Source: Spongiibacter pelagi (GTDB taxonomy: Bacteria; Pseudomonadota; Gammaproteobacteria; Pseudomonadales; Spongiibacteraceae). From it: a stretch of DNA of 64,000 bases. A model generated the notes under the pieces. That model was not told where the DNA came from, did no database searches, and saw only the letters and a list, made by a program, of their open reading frames with translations. Position numbers and translations under genes: made by a program. Below, piece after piece: positions 62,412-64,000 of the stretch (its first letter is position 1; each line of letters begins with the position of its first letter). The stretch lies in assembly GCF_014705705.1 (NCBI RefSeq), contig NZ_JACXLD010000002.1, positions 124,001 through 188,000 on the forward strand, read 5' to 3'.

Positions 62412-62519
62412 CACCTGAGGCTCGCTGGCGGCGTTGGAGCAAAAATTTTGATCGGTCACTTACTGTTTGTAAGCTCCCTCACAAAATCTCCACTCCGCCT
62501 ACCCAGCAAACCTCAGGTG
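62412..62519 (+). repeat. Family A palindromic repeat, copy 3 (divergent)
   Basis: 108 bases with outer arms CACCTGAGG and CCTCAGGTG, then GCTGG/CCAGC, and an apex CTTAC-TGTTT-GTAAG. The GGCGGCGTT left block, the GATCGGTCAC segment and the CCGCCTACCCAGC right block correspond to blocks of copies 1 and 2. It lies between fadA6 and the SDR gene. The remaining 99 bases to 62618 show nothing beyond the ribosome site. Confidence 0.65.
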
Positions 62520-62618
62520 AAACCTTGGAATAAAGCTAAAAAATTTCAGCTTTGACGGCTGGCGATCTACTGATCGGATGATGTATTAAAAAATAATAGA
62601 AAAGAATTGGAGAAAACC

Positions 62619-63503
62619 ATGGGTATTCTTGCTGGCCGTGTGGCCATTATCACTGGCGCGGGTGGTGGCTTGGGTGCTGCTCACGCACGGATATTTGCAG
62701 CAGAAGGTTGCTGCGTGGTGGTTAACGATATCAATCAAGCGGCGGCGCAGGCAGTGGTCGATGAGATTAGCGCAGCCGGTGGTAAGGCGGTGGTGAATAC
62801 TTCAGATATCACCAACTACGATGACAGTTTGAATGCCATTAAGCAGGCGGTAGATGCCTTTGGTGATTTGCATATTGTGCTGAATAACGCCGGGATTAAT
62901 CGCGACCGTATGTTTGCCTCCATGACCGAACAGGAGTGGGACGCGATTATGTCAGTGCATCTCAAAGGGCATTTCTGTATGTCTTCCCACGCGGTGCATT
63001 ACTGGCGTGCTCAGGCAAAAGAGGGCAAACCTGTTGCCGCGCGAATTATTAATACCACGTCAGGTGCCGGCTTGCAGGGCAGTGTTGGTCAGTCAAATTA
63101 CGCCGCTGCCAAGGCGGGGATTGCGGCGCTGACCTTGAATCAGGCGGCGGAGTTGGCGCGCTATGGCATTACTGCCAATGCGATTGCTCCAGCGGCCAGA
63201 ACCAGCATGACCATGGGTGTTGAAGCCATGGCGCAGCGTATGGCCAAGCCGGAGGATGGCAGCTTTGATTATTTCGCGCCGGAGAATGTTTCTTCTCTGC
63301 TGGCGTGGATTGCCAGTGCCGAATCGAGCCATGTCAGTGGCTGTGTGTTTGAAGCCGAGGGCGGAAAAATATCCCTTGCCGATGGTTGGCGCACCGGCCC
63401 GGAAGTGGATAAGGGCGATCGCTGGCAGCCTGCCGAGGTTGGGCAGGCGGTGGCCAAACTGATGGAACAAGCGGTTCCTGCTCAGAAAGTGTATGGCAGT
63501 TAA
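62619..63503 (+). CDS. SDR of the MFE-2/17-beta-HSD4 type, steroid-cluster oxidoreductase
   Basis: 294 aa. TGAGGGLG at 12-19, NNAG at 89-92, Ser148, Tyr161 and Lys165. The N-terminus LAGRVAIITGAGGGLGAAHARIFAAEGCCVVVND resembles the hydroxyacyl-CoA dehydrogenase domain of peroxisomal multifunctional enzyme 2, and it carries an extended C-terminus (WRTGPEVDKGDRWQPAEVGQ). Mycobacterial KstR2 regulon SDRs (Rv3548c, Rv3549c, IpdF) are the functional analogues; which one it equals cannot be decided by eye. ATG 62619 has GGAG seven bases upstream. Confidence 0.85.
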   Translation: MGILAGRVAIITGAGGGLGAAHARIFAAEGCCVVVNDINQAAAQAVVDEISAAGGKAVVNTSDITNYDDSLNAIKQAVDAFGDLHIVLNNAGINRDRMFASMTEQEWDAIMSVHLKGHFCMSSHAVHYWRAQAKEGKPVAARIINTTSGAGLQGSVGQSNYAAAKAGIAALTLNQAAELARYGITANAIAPAARTSMTMGVEAMAQRMAKPEDGSFDYFAPENVSSLLAWIASAESSHVSGCVFEAEGGKISLADGWRTGPEVDKGDRWQPAEVGQAVAKLMEQAVPAQKVYGS

Positions 63504-63599
63504 ATTACGCAAAGATGTGAATTGGCACAGGGATATCAGCCGATTTCCTGTTGGGGCTGCGGCATAATCATGATTTTCATTCATAAACAGGGAGAAAAC

Positions 63600-64000
63600 A
63601 TGATGAAAAAAGCGATTCGCACAAGCCGTGCCCTAGCCTTACTTGGCGTAATGACCGCCGCTTCTGCAAGTCACGCCGGTGGTGTGGCCTTTCGTTTTGG
63701 TGACGACAGCCTGGGCTTTTCTGTAGCCGGTAATTTGTCGGCGGAAACCAGCGGGCAATTTGATTGGTTGCACCGGGATGACGATAACGCCGATATGGTG
63801 GCAACCGGCTTGTTTGCCAATGGTAAGCGCGGCTCACTCACCGGACGCATGGGTGTGAAAGCCGTTGGTTTGATTGGTGATAACACCGATTACAGCGGAG
63901 CGGCACTGGCGTTTGGCGGTGACTTGGCGCTGCCACTTAACGATATGTTGCGTCTGCGTGGCGGCGTGTTTTATGCGCCGGGTACAACATCTTTTAGTGA
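63600..64000 (+). CDS. YfaZ-like outer-membrane protein (3' end cut by window)
   Basis: 133 codons visible and open to the window end. Signal peptide SRALALLGVMTAASASHA, mature start GGVAFRFGDDSLGFSVAGNLS. The alternating strands and the LFANGKRGSLTGRMGVKAVGLIGD and GGDLALPLNDMLRLRGGVFYAPG segments suit a YfaZ-type beta barrel. GGGAG sits five to eight bases before the two possible ATG codons (63600, 63603). A role in uptake of a hydrophobic substrate is possible given the position after the steroid cluster, but is not shown. Confidence 0.72.
   Translation, partial: MMKKAIRTSRALALLGVMTAASASHAGGVAFRFGDDSLGFSVAGNLSAETSGQFDWLHRDDDNADMVATGLFANGKRGSLTGRMGVKAVGLIGDNTDYSGAALAFGGDLALPLNDMLRLRGGVFYAPGTTSFS

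Overview
The window looks like the chromosome of an aerobic gammaproteobacterium. The first 11.5 kb carry the order hscA-fdx-iscX-ndk-rlmN-pilW-rodZ-ispG-hisS-yfgM-bamB-der, which is typical of Pseudomonas-like and Cellvibrionales-like genomes. dapA-bamC-MBL-purC follows the same lineage signature. Two TonB systems, F420 genes and a steroid-type beta-oxidation cluster suggest a marine Spongiibacteraceae-like organism (Zhongshania or Spongiibacter type). That placement is inference from gene content, not from a marker phylogeny.

Layout. 1-11.6 kb: Fe-S assembly, ndk, rRNA/tRNA methylation, pilus and cell-shape genes, isoprenoid and histidyl-tRNA genes, outer-membrane assembly and ribosome GTPase. 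11.6-16.0 kb: truncated globin with a TauE/SafE exporter, a nitronate monooxygenase-like gene, and a GlxA-type regulator with a zinc alcohol dehydrogenase. 16.2-18.4 kb: an array of integron gene cassettes without an integrase in the window (CALIN-like): membrane protein, HNH protein, GFA-type protein, a reversed ccdAB toxin-antitoxin pair with its own promoter and operator, and a decayed second ccdB that runs into a chromosomal SDR gene. 19.3-21.9 kb: cofE and cofD for coenzyme F420, followed by a 3-alpha-hydroxysteroid-dehydrogenase-like SDR. 22-27 kb: transporter, DUF3806 protein, dapA, bamC, MBL hydrolase, purC. 27-34 kb: a ZnuD-like TonB receptor with a small His/Cys protein, rsmJ, and divergent ETF-ubiquinone oxidoreductase and etfBA, which accept electrons from acyl-CoA dehydrogenases. 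34-49.7 kb: YceI protein, antiporter, beta-barrel protein, SDR, dapE, acyl-CoA synthetase, two more TonB receptors, MATE exporter, PepSY protein, MBL hydrolase. 49.9-51.5 kb: RhlE-like helicase.

51.5-52.3 kb holds a second, isolated integron cassette carrying a BrnT-type toxin and CopG-like antitoxin in reverse. It sits directly upstream of a cluster that matches the mycobacterial KstR2 regulon and the Comamonas scd genes for steroid rings C and D: fadD3, ipdA, ipdB, ipdC, echA20, two acyl-CoA dehydrogenase subunits, fadA6 and an SDR. Two overlapping Lrp/AsnC regulators sit inside the cluster. The palindrome GCGTA-N4-TACGC occurs before both fadD3 and ipdA and is a candidate operator. The likely flow is HIP (the two-ring steroid remnant) to HIP-CoA by FadD3, side-chain and ring oxidation, ring D opening by EchA20, ring C opening by IpdAB, then thiolysis by FadA6. 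Electrons would leave through EtfBA and ETF-QO.

Two families of palindromic intergenic repeats were found by eye. Family A (about 80-110 bp) lies at 58.6, 60.0 and 62.4 kb between genes of the steroid cluster. Family B (about 140-165 bp) lies at 37.7 and 43.4 kb. No tRNA, rRNA, CRISPR array, transposase or integrase was seen. All assignments come from reading the sequence and remembered family features; no database search was run.
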